Notes: a model not told the origin generated them from the letters alone. Positions 9,285 to 17,040 are shown, numbered from the stretch's first letter. The stretch is DNA of 64,000 nucleotides from Stigmatella aurantiaca (GCF_900109545.1 NZ_FOAP01000013.1:62001-126000), one strand, 5' to 3'. A program made the numbers and translations.

Positions 9285-10325
9285 TTACCCAACCTCCGAT
9301 GAGACCAGGCGCCCCGCCTGGGCAAGCCGGAGCACGCCGGCGCGAGCCTCGGTCCACTGCCGCGTCAGCGCCTCGGATGGCTCTCCAAGCTGACTCGTCG
9401 CGTCGAGCAGGGGGAACGTCGAGGCCGGCGCGCGCGGGCTGGGCGAGCGATCGGACGAAGGGAGGATCGTGGTGCTCTTGGCGTGGGCCTGCCGCTCGAC
9501 ATGCACGATGCCGTCGGGCCAACGCTCGGTCAGGGCCGTGACGACGGCCGAGATCGCAGCCTCCGGCAGCGGCTGCCCGGCCGTCTCCGCCCACCTCACC
9601 AGGACCGCGAGCCCGCGCAGCACGTCGTAGAAGTAAAAGCGCGGAAACGTGAGCGCGCGCCAGGCCCCTGCGGCACCACGCTCCCCGGCGTTGTGCACGG
9701 TCCGCGAGCCGTGGATGAGCGCGCGCTCGATGAGAAAGCCCGCCGCCCGGCTCACAAAGCCGCTGTGCTCACTCGCCCCGCCGTTGCTGGGCAGCATGGC
9801 TTCCAGCGGCGCGACGGTTCCGACCATCGAACTCGGACACTCTCCCGTCTGGAGGTACGCGGTGGGATCGCAATTGAGGCCACCATCCGCCATCTGGTAC
9901 CGCACGAACCAGGGCCTGACCCAGGGCAGCGCGCGCTCGACATCGATGCCGCACGCGGCCAGTACCGGATACATCGTGCCGAGGGCACAATGACAGGCAC
10001 TGTCACGCTGCAGGTCGGCGCCCGGAGCATCGCTCGGGTGGATCGGGAAGAGGTGCAAGAGGCGATCGATGCCCACCACCATCGCCGCCGAGGCGCGCGC
10101 CGGGATCTGGCGTGCTTCGCCGAGTTCGTGGAGCAGCAGCATGTGCCACCACGGGGAGTCCCACTTGGGCCAGTACGGATCGCGCTCAAGGCTGCGCTGC
10201 GCGGTCTCCGAGCCGAGGTAGGCGACAGAATCGGCGATCCCGCGTTCGACCGAGGAACTCCGAAACGGGGGGGGATTGGGAACGGCGGCCAGCTTCTCAA
10301 GATCGAGCATTCTCTCAGGTACCAC
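9285..10325 (-). CDS. Prenyltransferase/squalene-cyclase-like alpha/alpha-toroid protein
   Basis: A protein of 346 aa without a signal peptide. Repeated helical units containing WHMLLLHELGE, YQMADGGLNCDP, FYFYDVLRGLAVL and ERWPDGIVHVERQ resemble the QW-like repeats of the prenyltransferase/squalene oxidase repeat superfamily. No DxDD cyclisation motif is visible, so a cyclase activity is not supported. The GTG start is preceded by GGAGAGAAGG; an internal ATG five codons later is the alternative. The gene lies between the accessory patch and an SDR gene 42 bp downstream. A role in lipid or natural-product metabolism is speculation. Confidence 0.65.
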   Translation of the reverse strand: MVPERMLDLEKLAAVPNPPPFRSSSVERGIADSVAYLGSETAQRSLERDPYWPKWDSPWWHMLLLHELGEARQIPARASAAMVVGIDRLLHLFPIHPSDAPGADLQRDSACHCALGTMYPVLAACGIDVERALPWVRPWFVRYQMADGGLNCDPTAYLQTGECPSSMVGTVAPLEAMLPSNGGASEHSGFVSRAAGFLIERALIHGSRTVHNAGERGAAGAWRALTFPRFYFYDVLRGLAVLVRWAETAGQPLPEAAISAVVTALTERWPDGIVHVERQAHAKSTTILPSSDRSPSPRAPASTFPLLDATSQLGEPSEALTRQWTEARAGVLRLAQAGRLVSSEVG

Positions 10326-10397
10326 GCCTTCTCTCCGGCGGCAGCCACCTCGCGATGCGGGGCTTGGCCCTCGAAGAAACCGAGGGCAAGGAAAACC

Positions 10398-10456
10398 CCA
10401 GCAACCCGGTCAGAGTGCTGGGCTTCTCGGCATGAAAGGCGGCGGGACTCGAACCC
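10398..10456 (-). repeat. tRNA 3'-end-like direct repeat, copy 1, with terminator
   Basis: Read on the minus strand, this unit begins with a T-arm-like sequence (stem GTGGG, loop TTCGAGT, stem CCCGC), then about 17 bases, then a hairpin with arms CCAGCA and TGCTGG followed by GTTTTCC. The same about 59-bp unit occurs at 15064-15121 in the same orientation with only about three or four differences. Sequence upstream of the T-arm (to about 10505) has D-arm-like bases, but the acceptor stem does not close, so it is not a functional tRNA. Confidence 0.6.
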
Positions 10457-10507
10457 ACGACAAGGCGAGCGCAAACCCCTAAGCAGGTCGCGCTGTTACC
10501 GGCTCAT

Positions 10508-10594
10508 TGTGTCTGCTGGAGATGAAAGGCTTCTGCGCCGGCCCGGCGTGCGGCGCATGGGCCCCCCGTCAGCGTCCCTCTCCTCCCGCTCTGC
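10508..10594. repeat. GC-rich hairpin repeat, copy 1
   Basis: About 87 bp found again at 14099-14184 in the same orientation with roughly 90% identity. The core contains TGCGCC and GGCGCA arms enclosing a smaller CGCCG/CGGCG hairpin. There is no coding potential that fits neighbouring genes. It looks like a dispersed intergenic palindromic unit. Confidence 0.6.
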
Positions 10595-10720
10595 CGTCAC
10601 GCGCGCCACCACGGCGAGCCGCATGCATGCGCGCAATGACTGCCACATCCGCCTGCACGCGAGGATCCAAGAGGGAGCGCCCTCCTGGCCGGGAGGTTGC
10701 CTGGGCGTGGCGCCGCAGGC

Positions 10721-12343
10721 TCACGGACGCCCAGTGCGGCGCTTGTACTGTTTGAGCTTGCGGTAGAGCGTCGTTACTCCAATGCCGAGCTGGGCCGCGG
10801 TCCGCGCCTGGTGGCCCGCGTTGCGCTCGAGCGCGGCCAGGATGGCGGCCTTCTCGATGGCCTCCAACGTCTGGCCCTCCCCGGAGGCTGGCGGAGGCGC
10901 CTGCGCCTGGCGGACATCCTCGGGCAGGTCCTCCAGCTCCACGCGGCGGCCCTGGGCCAGGGCCGCCGCCCGCTCCATGGCATTCGCCAGTTCCCGGACG
11001 TTTCCGGGCCAATCATGGCGCACGAGCTGATCGGCGGCCGGGGCCGTCAGTCCAGCCAGGGACCGGCGCATGCGCTGGGCGGCCTCCGCGAGCAACTCCC
11101 TCGCCAGGGGCAGGATGTCTTCCCGCCGCTCACGCAGCGGAGGCACGCGCAGCTCAATCACCCGCAGGCGGTAGTAGAGATCCTTGCGGAACCGGCCCGC
11201 CGCCACTTCCTCGGCGAGCTCCCGGTTGGTGGCCGCGAGGATGCGCGCCTCGATGGGCCGGGTGCGGTTCTCCCCCACCCGCCGCACCTGACGCTCCTGG
11301 AGGGCCCGTAGCAGCTTTGCCTGCACGCCAAGCGGCAACTCCCCCACCTCATCGAGGAAGAGGGTGCCGCCATGGGCCGCCTCGAAGAGGCCCGGACGGT
11401 CCTGGACGGCGCCGGTGAAGGCCCCCCGCACATGGCCAAACAGCTCGCTCTCGAGCAGGGTCTCGGGGATGGCCCCACAGTTGAGGGCCAGGAAAGGCCC
11501 CGCCGCCCGCGCGGACACCTCGTGGATGAGCCGTGCCACCCGCTCCTTGCCCACGCCGCTCTCGCCCGTGAGGAAGACCGTGGACTCCACCTTCGCCATC
11601 CGCCGGGCCAGGTCCAGCACCCGCCGCATCGATGGACCCCGCGCGATGAGGCCGGAGGGATCCCCGGGCGCCCGGGCGAGACGGGCCAGGGCGCGCTGCT
11701 TCTCCCGGAGCTTGCGCTCGGTGCGCTTGAGGGAGCCGGACAGCGCGGGCAGCACCGCCTCGATGCCCCCCTCCTGGAAAAAGGGCAAGTGCGGCCCGAG
11801 TGCCTCGCCCCACTCCAGGCGCGTCTGGCCCCGGACGTGGCACGCCGCGTCCCCCTGGCCCTGGCACCGGTCCTCCAGGACAAAGACTTCCTGGCCCAGG
11901 GTGCGGCTGAGGTACCCGCTCCCGATGCCGCAGAGGGTCCAGCACACCGGGGCCTCGGCCTGGCCCAGGTGCAGCAGGTGCTGCTCCGCTTCATAGGAGG
12001 ACTCCAGGGTGGCGCCCCGGGGCGAGAGCGGATCGCTCTCCGGTGCCAGCCGGAGGTGGCCCTGCAGCATGTGGATGACGCCTCCGGCGTTGCGCCACGC
12101 CTCCTCGCTGTCCCAGGTGAGCTCGGCGTGCATCGCCTCCGCCATGCGCCAGCCGTGCACGAAGCCGAAGCGCGTGAGCACCGCGCGCGCGGCCGACAGC
12201 CCGAAGGTGTCCACCAACTGCTTGCGCAGCAGGCCCATGGCCACCGCATCCAAGATGAGCACCTTGCGTCCCGCGAAGCGGACCTCCCCCCGCTCCGCAT
12301 CCACCTCCAGCAGCTCCCGGATATCGAGGTCTTCCACGCGCAT
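10721..12343 (-). CDS. V4R-domain sigma-54-dependent activator (XylR/DmpR type)
   Basis: A protein of 540 aa from the ATG at 12343, which has GAAAGGA at the right distance; the frame is open further upstream but lacks homology there. In order: an N-terminal XylR_N/V4R effector-binding region (about 1-210, with FGFVHGWRMAEAMHAE and a Cys/His-containing DRCQGQGDAACHV near its end), a short coiled linker, a sigma-54 AAA+ domain (Walker A GESGVGKE, the sigma-contact loop GAFTGA, Walker B GGTLFLDEVGELP) and a C-terminal Fis-type HTH (AAQLGIGVTTLYRKLKQYK). All parts needed for sigma-54 activation are intact. V4R regulators usually sense small aromatic ligands directly. It is divergent from the P450 gene, its probable target. 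Confidence 0.92.
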   Translation of the reverse strand: MRVEDLDIRELLEVDAERGEVRFAGRKVLILDAVAMGLLRKQLVDTFGLSAARAVLTRFGFVHGWRMAEAMHAELTWDSEEAWRNAGGVIHMLQGHLRLAPESDPLSPRGATLESSYEAEQHLLHLGQAEAPVCWTLCGIGSGYLSRTLGQEVFVLEDRCQGQGDAACHVRGQTRLEWGEALGPHLPFFQEGGIEAVLPALSGSLKRTERKLREKQRALARLARAPGDPSGLIARGPSMRRVLDLARRMAKVESTVFLTGESGVGKERVARLIHEVSARAAGPFLALNCGAIPETLLESELFGHVRGAFTGAVQDRPGLFEAAHGGTLFLDEVGELPLGVQAKLLRALQERQVRRVGENRTRPIEARILAATNRELAEEVAAGRFRKDLYYRLRVIELRVPPLRERREDILPLARELLAEAAQRMRRSLAGLTAPAADQLVRHDWPGNVRELANAMERAAALAQGRRVELEDLPEDVRQAQAPPPASGEGQTLEAIEKAAILAALERNAGHQARTAAQLGIGVTTLYRKLKQYKRRTGRP

Positions 12344-12452
12344 GCCGCATCCTTTCAAATTGAACGGAGGCATAGGCCAATTCGACCGGCTCGCGCGGCC
12401 TCTTGTCCCAGGAAGGGCGGCCTCCCCCTCGGACGCCTGGAGAGGCTCGCGG

Positions 12453-12467
12453 TGGCACACCCCTTGC
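12453..12467 (+). promoter_or_regulatory. Perfect sigma-54 (-24/-12) promoter for the P450 gene
   Basis: The sequence TGGCACACCCCTTGC matches TGGCAC-N5-TTGC at every conserved position. It lies 52 bp upstream of the P450 ATG and reads towards it. The only neighbouring activator is the divergent V4R bEBP at 12343. An imperfect inverted repeat (AATTG at 12358-12362, CAATT at 12378-12382), about 75-100 bp upstream of the -24 element, is a weak candidate for the activator site. Confidence 0.8.
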
Positions 12468-12518
12468 CCTGGTCCGGCCCCGGGTCCTTTCTCCCCTCCC
12501 TGCCCGAGGCATGAACCG

Positions 12519-13703
12519 ATGCGTCCTCCCTTGAACCTGATGGCCCCTGACGTGCGGGCCAACCCCTACCCGCTCTATGCGCAGCTCCGGCGAGGCCCGG
12601 TGTGCCAGGTGGAGCCGGGAGGCATGTGGGCCGTCAGCCGGTATGACGACGTGGTGGCGGTCCTCAAGGACACCCGCCGCTTCTCCTCCGTGGGCCTGGG
12701 CCGGGGGTTTCTGCCGCCCTGGTTGGCGCGAAACCCCGTGGCCAGCTCCCTCGTGATGAAGGATCCACCGGAGCACACCCGGCTGCGGGGCCTGGTCAGC
12801 AAGGCCTTCAGCGGCCCGGCCCTCCAGCGGCTGGAGGCCCAGGTGCGCACCCTCGCGGAGGAACTCGCGGAGGCCACGGTCCAGCAGCGGGAGGTGGACT
12901 TCACCGCCGCCTTCGCCCTGCCACTTCCCGTGCGGGTGCTCAACCTGCTGTTCGGGCTGGACCCGGAACGGTGGCCGGACATGCGGCGGTGGGCGGAGGA
13001 TCTGCTCAGCATTCCCGCGAGCCAACCCACCCCGGAACGCATGGAGGACATCCGCCGCAGCATCCAGGAGATGGAGGAGTGCTTCCAGGTGCTCATCGCC
13101 ACGCGCCGGGCCCGGCCCGGGGAGGATCTCGTGAGCGAGCTGGTCCGTGCGGAGAGCATGACGGAGGACGAGCTCATGAGCTTCCTCTTCAGCCTGTTGC
13201 CCGCCGGCTTCGAGACGACGGCCCACCTGCTCTCCAACACCCTGCTCGTGTTGGCCCAGCATCCGGACGAGCTGGAGCGCGTGAGGGAGGACCCGCGCCG
13301 CATCCCCCTCCTCATCGAGGAGGTGCTGCGCTACGAGCCACCGGCCCAGTCCAGCCTCCGGCTGGTGACCGAGGACACGGACCTGGGCGGCGTGCGCATC
13401 CCCCGGGGAGCCCTCGTCGCCGTCCTGCTGGGCGCGGCGCTCCGGGATGAGCAGCGCTTCACGGAGGCGGACCGCTTCCACCCCGGCCGGGAAGCCCAGG
13501 CCCACCTGCCCTTCGGCCATGGCATCCATTTCTGCCTGGGGGCGATGCTGGCCCGCATGGAGGCCCGCCTGGGGTTGGAAGCCCTCTTCCGCCGCATCCG
13601 CGGTGTCTCACTCACCCGGCAGGAGGTGCAGTGGTCCCAGTCGTACATCGCGCGGGGCCCCCTGAGCCTCCCGCTCCGTTGGGAGCCCCGCGTGGAAACC
13701 TGA
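12519..13703 (+). CDS. Cytochrome P450
   Basis: A protein of 394 aa, typical length for a soluble bacterial P450. Visible motifs: the I-helix oxygen-activation motif AGFETT, ExxR in EEVLRYEPP, and the heme-ligand loop FGHGIHFCLG with the Cys thiolate. The AGFETT motif has Glu at the acidic position. The ATG at 12519 has GAGG about 10 bp upstream and gives a normal N-terminus (APDVRANPYPLYAQLR). It needs a ferredoxin and reductase, none of which is in this window. Expression is expected to depend on sigma-54 and on the divergent V4R regulator. The substrate is unknown: the regulator suggests an aromatic compound, but a secondary-metabolite tailoring role is also possible. Confidence 0.93.
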   Translation: MRPPLNLMAPDVRANPYPLYAQLRRGPVCQVEPGGMWAVSRYDDVVAVLKDTRRFSSVGLGRGFLPPWLARNPVASSLVMKDPPEHTRLRGLVSKAFSGPALQRLEAQVRTLAEELAEATVQQREVDFTAAFALPLPVRVLNLLFGLDPERWPDMRRWAEDLLSIPASQPTPERMEDIRRSIQEMEECFQVLIATRRARPGEDLVSELVRAESMTEDELMSFLFSLLPAGFETTAHLLSNTLLVLAQHPDELERVREDPRRIPLLIEEVLRYEPPAQSSLRLVTEDTDLGGVRIPRGALVAVLLGAALRDEQRFTEADRFHPGREAQAHLPFGHGIHFCLGAMLARMEARLGLEALFRRIRGVSLTRQEVQWSQSYIARGPLSLPLRWEPRVET

Positions 13704-13717
13704 CTCCGCCGGCCCGG

Positions 13718-14020
13718 GAACTCCAGGCCAGAGGCCGCCTTGACCGCGGCGCTCGCGTTCACGGGCCCGTAGCCGTAGGTGGTGTCGTAGCCCGTGGCGC
13801 CCAGGTTCGCCGCCGTGTTGAAGAGGTGGGGCTCCACCTGGCTGTTGGTGAGCGCGGGCTTCGAGGACCAGATGAGGCCCAGGACACCGGCCACGTGCGG
13901 GGTGGCCATCGAGGTGCCGTCATACAGGTCCCACGCCGAGGCCTGGTTCACCACGGTGCCGCTGGCGCCCGCCTGGGCCTTGAGGCTGGCACCGGTGGTG
14001 CCGGACACGCCGATGGTGGG
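13718..14020 (-). pseudogene. Subtilase (S8 peptidase) C-terminal remnant
   Basis: About 100 codons match the end of a subtilisin-like catalytic domain, including the catalytic-Ser motif DGTSMATPHVAG and the following helix and C-terminal part (YGYGPVNASAAVKAA). The Asp and His catalytic regions are absent and no start or stop belongs to the match; the surrounding frame is unrelated sequence. It is a broken leftover of a secreted protease gene that runs up to the P450 stop on one side and close to a hairpin repeat (14099) on the other, which fits local rearrangement. Confidence 0.75.
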
Positions 14021-14098
14021 GCTCCACCGCCCCAGCCAGCCCAGAGAGCCAGGCACCTGCCGCGCCCCTCCTGGGAAGGCGGCTGGGCTGAGCAGGCG

Positions 14099-14184
14099 TG
14101 TGTCTGCTGGAGATGAAAGGCTTCTGCGCCGGCCCGGCGTGCGGCGCATGGGCTCCCGTCAGCGTTCCTCATCTCCCGCTCTGC
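14099..14184. repeat. GC-rich hairpin repeat, copy 2
   Basis: Second copy of the unit at 10508-10594, same orientation. It ends 23 bp upstream of the ATG of the RibD-like reductase gene at 14208 and may therefore lie in its 5' untranslated region. Confidence 0.6.
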
Positions 14185-14207
14185 TCCCGCCGTGGTACAT
14201 CAGCGCC

Positions 14208-14762
14208 ATGGGCCTCTTGACCTTCGGACTCAACGTGACGCTGGACGGGTGCTGCGACCATCGCGAGGGGATCGCGGACGACGAGCTGCACGACTACTTC
14301 ACGCAGCTGATGGACGCAGCCGGGGCGATGCTGTGGGGGCGCGTCACGTACGAGCTCATGGAGAGCGCCTGGCCGGCGGTGGCGCGCGACGAGAACGCGC
14401 CACGCGCGATGCGGGAGTGGGCGCGCAAGCTGGAGGCCAAGCCGAAGTATGTGGTCTCGGCCTCGCGCCGCGACTTCCCGTGGAACAACACCTTCCGCGT
14501 CGAGGGGGATTTGCGTGAGGCCGTGATGCAGCTGAAGGAGAAGACCCCGCAAGGCGTGCTAGTGGGCAGTCCCACGCTCTCGGCGGCGCTCGAGCGGCTG
14601 GGGCTGATCGATGAGTACCGTCTCGTTGTCCACCCCGTCTTCGCCGGCCACGGGCCGACGTTGTTTCAGGGCCTGGAGCCCTCGCGGCGCCTCGAGCTCG
14701 TCTCGACGCACCGGCTGAAGTCCGGGCAGGTGGCGATGCATTACCGCCGCAAGGAGGGATGA
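14208..14762 (+). CDS. RibD C-terminal-domain / dihydrofolate-reductase-like protein
   Basis: A protein of 184 aa reading as a single RibD_C (bacterial bifunctional deaminase-reductase C-terminal) domain: FGLNVTLDG at the N-terminus, LWGRVTYELM, and the nucleotide-binding GVLVGSPTLSAALERLGLIDEYRLVVHPV segment. Stand-alone members are NADPH-dependent reductase-like proteins of unknown substrate, common in soil bacteria and not usually involved in folate or riboflavin synthesis. The ATG start is inferred from domain length; no strong ribosome-binding site is seen. It is isolated between a hairpin repeat and a gene-poor stretch. Confidence 0.85.
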   Translation: MGLLTFGLNVTLDGCCDHREGIADDELHDYFTQLMDAAGAMLWGRVTYELMESAWPAVARDENAPRAMREWARKLEAKPKYVVSASRRDFPWNNTFRVEGDLREAVMQLKEKTPQGVLVGSPTLSAALERLGLIDEYRLVVHPVFAGHGPTLFQGLEPSRRLELVSTHRLKSGQVAMHYRRKEG

Positions 14763-15128
14763 CCCGATCAGGCCGAGCGGTCCTCGTCGTCGAAGTCGAA
14801 GTACTAATCTGGGGAGGGCTTGCGGTGGCGCTCCGTGGGGCGCCGGGAGCGTGCAGCGGCGGGAGGTTTCGCGGGGGCTCTTGGCCTACGGAACCTGCGG
14901 GCGTTGTCCTGTCGGACGGGTGAAGGCCCCAAGGGCCAGCGGCGGACGGCTACTCCTCTTCCGTCACCCTGTTGGGCGGTGGCTGGCTCTCGCTCGTGGG
15001 CCCGAGAACGCCCCGGCTCATAGCAGCACCTCGGCTAGCGCCGCCTTGGGCCCATCGAAAAATCCAGCAACCCGTTCAGAGTGCTGGGCTTCTCGGCATG
15101 AAGGCGGCGGGAATCGAACCCGCTGCCG
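14763..15128. other. Gene-poor stretch containing a repeat at its end
   Basis: 366 bp between the RibD-like gene and the stop of the peroxidase gene. Short open frames exist on both strands, but none has a ribosome-binding site, a recognisable domain or plausible composition. The last 65 bp are the second tRNA-3'-end-like repeat. The remainder may be decayed accessory DNA; I recognise nothing in it. Confidence 0.5.
15064..15121 (-). repeat. tRNA 3'-end-like direct repeat, copy 2, with terminator
   Basis: On the minus strand it has a perfect T-arm (GCGGG, loop TTCGATT, CCCGC), then a hairpin CCAGCA/TGCTGG followed by ATTTTT, a good intrinsic terminator. It starts only a few bases after the peroxidase stop codon (15129-15131), so it probably now terminates that transcript. 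The rest of a tRNA is missing, because coding sequence occupies the place where it would lie. Confidence 0.65.
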
Positions 15129-16304
15129 CTACTGCTGCGTTCCCGTCATCGACTCGAGCAGGTGGATGAGGGACTGCCGCTCCTCGGTGGTGAGCTTGAG
15201 CTCCACGATGGTGGAGGTCTTCACCCCCGTGAACGCGCTCGCGGGCTCGCCGCCCTTGTCGTAGAAGTCGACGACATCCCCCAGCGTGACCAGCTCCCCC
15301 GTGTGCATGTACGGCCCGGTGAGCGCGATGTTGCGCAGGGTGGGCGTCTTGTAGGCCCCCTCCATCTCCGTGCGCTTGTTCTGCAGATCCAACTGCATCG
15401 CGGGGAGCCGCGTCGCATCCAGGCCTGTCCTGTTGTCGCTGTAGCGCCCCGCGGCGTTGAACGGCCAGTCCAGCATGGGCTGCATGGCGACGTACTGCCC
15501 GGCGGCGCTTGGCGTCGTGTCCTTCACGCCAATGTTGTGGAACAGGTTGTCGCTCATCGTCGCGCCCTTGTGGCAGACGATGCACTGGCCCTTGCGGAAG
15601 TAGGTCTTCAGCCCGAGGAACGCCGGATCCGCCTCGACCTGGGCCTGGCTGACATCCACGGCGGCGATGAAGCGCCGCACGTCCTCGTCGAACGGCGCGT
15701 TCGTGCGGTTGATCTTCCGCTCGTACGCCTGCATCAGCTTGCCCACGTTCGCGAGCACCTCGTTGCCATCCACCGTCTCCTCCGGCGTCTTGCCGAAGAT
15801 GTCCTGGTAGGAGGTGGCGTACGCCTCGGTGAGGCGCGCCCGGACGATGTCCGCGTTCGAGTTCATCTCGTAGGGGTTCGTCAGCGGCAGGATGGCCTGG
15901 TTCCACAGCCGGTCCGCGCGCCCGTCCCACATGAACCAGCGGTTGTAATCCGCGTTGAGCGTGGTGGGCGGGTTGCGGGCCGTCAGGTGCCCATCGCAGC
16001 CTTCCGCGAAGGCCGTGTCGACCGTCTTGCCCTCGCCGCCGTGGCAGCTCGCGCAGGCGACCGTGCCGCACCCCGACAGCTTCTTGTCGTTGAACAGCGC
16101 CAGGCCCAGCTCCGCCGCCCGGCTGTCATCCGCGAACCGGTTCGTCGAGTCCACCGGCGGGCGCTTCGTCAGCGTGTGCAACTCCTGCAGCAGCGCCAGC
16201 TCATCGAAGGAGGGGAAAATCTCTTCGGATCCACACGCGCCCGTCAGCAGACTCACCAGGGCCAACGCCAGCAGGTGGGGGCTCGGACGATTCGCCTTCT
16301 TCAC
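15129..16304 (-). CDS. Di-heme cytochrome c peroxidase (MauG/CcpA family) lipoprotein
   Basis: A protein of 391 aa. The N-terminus has a lipoprotein signal peptide (hydrophobic stretch, then LLTGAC), so the enzyme is expected to be anchored in the periplasm. Two heme c sites are present: CASCH at about residue 84 and CIVCH at about 240. Family landmarks include RAAELGLALFNDKKLSG, the SLNADYNRWFMWDGR-like segment and LRNIALTGPYMHTGEL near the C-terminus. Such enzymes reduce hydrogen peroxide with electrons from small cytochromes or modify partner proteins. Transcription probably ends in the hairpin of the repeat just downstream. Confidence 0.9.
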   Translation of the reverse strand: MKKANRPSPHLLALALVSLLTGACGSEEIFPSFDELALLQELHTLTKRPPVDSTNRFADDSRAAELGLALFNDKKLSGCGTVACASCHGGEGKTVDTAFAEGCDGHLTARNPPTTLNADYNRWFMWDGRADRLWNQAILPLTNPYEMNSNADIVRARLTEAYATSYQDIFGKTPEETVDGNEVLANVGKLMQAYERKINRTNAPFDEDVRRFIAAVDVSQAQVEADPAFLGLKTYFRKGQCIVCHKGATMSDNLFHNIGVKDTTPSAAGQYVAMQPMLDWPFNAAGRYSDNRTGLDATRLPAMQLDLQNKRTEMEGAYKTPTLRNIALTGPYMHTGELVTLGDVVDFYDKGGEPASAFTGVKTSTIVELKLTTEERQSLIHLLESMTGTQQ

Positions 16305-16397
16305 AGGTGCTCCTTCGGCATGGCAGGACTGCGTGCGAGCCAGGCTCCGCCCAGTCCGCGTGTTAACCTTGCCGTGCTCACGGGGAATAAATCAATC

Positions 16398-16420
16398 CAG
16401 GGTAGATGTGACAGACCCTG
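16398..16420 (-). terminator. Possible intrinsic terminator
   Basis: Arms CAGGGT and ACCCTG separated by 11 bases, downstream of the small lipoprotein gene ending at 16472. On the minus strand it is followed by an AT-rich GATTGATTTATT. The stem is only 6 bp, so this is a weak call. It could also be an operator of the peroxidase gene starting at 16304. Confidence 0.35.
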
Positions 16421-16471
16421 TTTCGCTGCTTGCTTGCCCGCTGAGAAGAAGGGAAATGGGCCGAGGTTTCC

Positions 16472-16888
16472 CTAGCGGCCGCAGGTGAGCCGGAAGTCCC
16501 GGGTCGCGGTCTCGTAGTCGCGGAGCCGGAGCTCCACGTGGTCCGGCGTGAGGACGGGCGCTGCCCCCGCGTCGCACCGCCAGTCCGGACTTGCTGTCAC
16601 GGTCAGCACCAGGTCCGCCTGGCTGGGCAGGCTCGAGGTGACGTACAGGCAGCGGCCGCGGCTGGGCTTCACCAGGAGGTTGCCCAGGGCGTTGTCCGGC
16701 TCCCTCGCATGGGCCACCTGGACCTTCAGCCCGGCGCAAGGGGTCTTGCCCACCTCCAGGCCTGGCGTGGACAGCGCCACGATGCCGGTGAGGGTGGCGG
16801 TGCCCTCGCGCTCCAGGCGGTGCGCGCCCGGGTGGGACGCGCATCCCAGCAGCGCGAGGAAGAGGGCAGCAGCGGAGGTTCGGAGCAT
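16472..16888 (-). CDS. Small lipoprotein, hypothetical
   Basis: A protein of 138 aa starting with a lipoprotein signal (MLRTSAAALFLALLGC). Four further Cys residues (about 51, 80, 105, 136) could form two disulphides in the mature protein. The beta-rich pattern suggests a carboxypeptidase-regulatory-like or transthyretin-like sandwich, but no family is certain. The ATG at 16888 is supported by AAGGAAG 5 bp upstream. The 42-codon reading frame at 16912-17040 lies just upstream on the same strand and may be co-transcribed. Confidence 0.7.
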   Translation of the reverse strand: MLRTSAAALFLALLGCASHPGAHRLEREGTATLTGIVALSTPGLEVGKTPCAGLKVQVAHAREPDNALGNLLVKPSRGRCLYVTSSLPSQADLVLTVTASPDWRCDAGAAPVLTPDHVELRLRDYETATRDFRLTCGR

Positions 16889-16911
16889 GGTCTTCCTTTC
16901 CGGGGCCCCGT

Positions 16912-17040
16912 CTACGGCCAGCTTCCCAGCATGTCCAGCGAGGCCTTGGCCCGCACCTGCCCGTGGCTGGACTCCGGGTCCTTTCCCGGGGGCGTGCGCT
17001 GGACCGACAGCGGCACCGTGCCGCGCTGGATGTAGGCCAT
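16912..17040 (-). CDS. Small hypothetical protein, 42 aa
   Basis: An ATG-started frame of 42 codons encoding a hydrophilic peptide beginning MAYIQRGTVPLSVQRTP and ending in LDMLGSWP. It fills the gap between the lipoprotein gene (23 bp downstream) and the divergent DUF2750 gene. There is no hydrophobic segment and no clear ribosome-binding site. I include it because it accounts for almost all of the otherwise empty gap; conservation in relatives would decide. Confidence 0.4.
   Translation of the reverse strand: MAYIQRGTVPLSVQRTPPGKDPESSHGQVRAKASLDMLGSWP

Larger units (their letters stand above)
10326..10720. other. Intergenic stretch with two dispersed repeat units, no gene
   Basis: A 395-bp gap between the toroid-protein gene and the sigma-54 regulator. 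It holds one copy of the tRNA-3'-end/terminator repeat (10398-10456), tRNA-like bases upstream of it that do not fold into a complete tRNA, and one copy of a second GC-rich hairpin repeat (10508-10594). I see no convincing coding sequence in any frame. Confidence 0.6.

Noticed and set aside
10430-10510. Complete tRNA gene on the minus strand
   Set aside because: Only the T-arm is convincing; the acceptor stem has no 5' partner and the anticodon arm closes only with a six-base loop. Kept as a tRNA-like repeat.
12009-12518. Upstream extension of the P450 frame
   Set aside because: It runs through the divergent regulator's 5' region and the sigma-54 promoter, and a normal P450 N-terminus begins at 12519.
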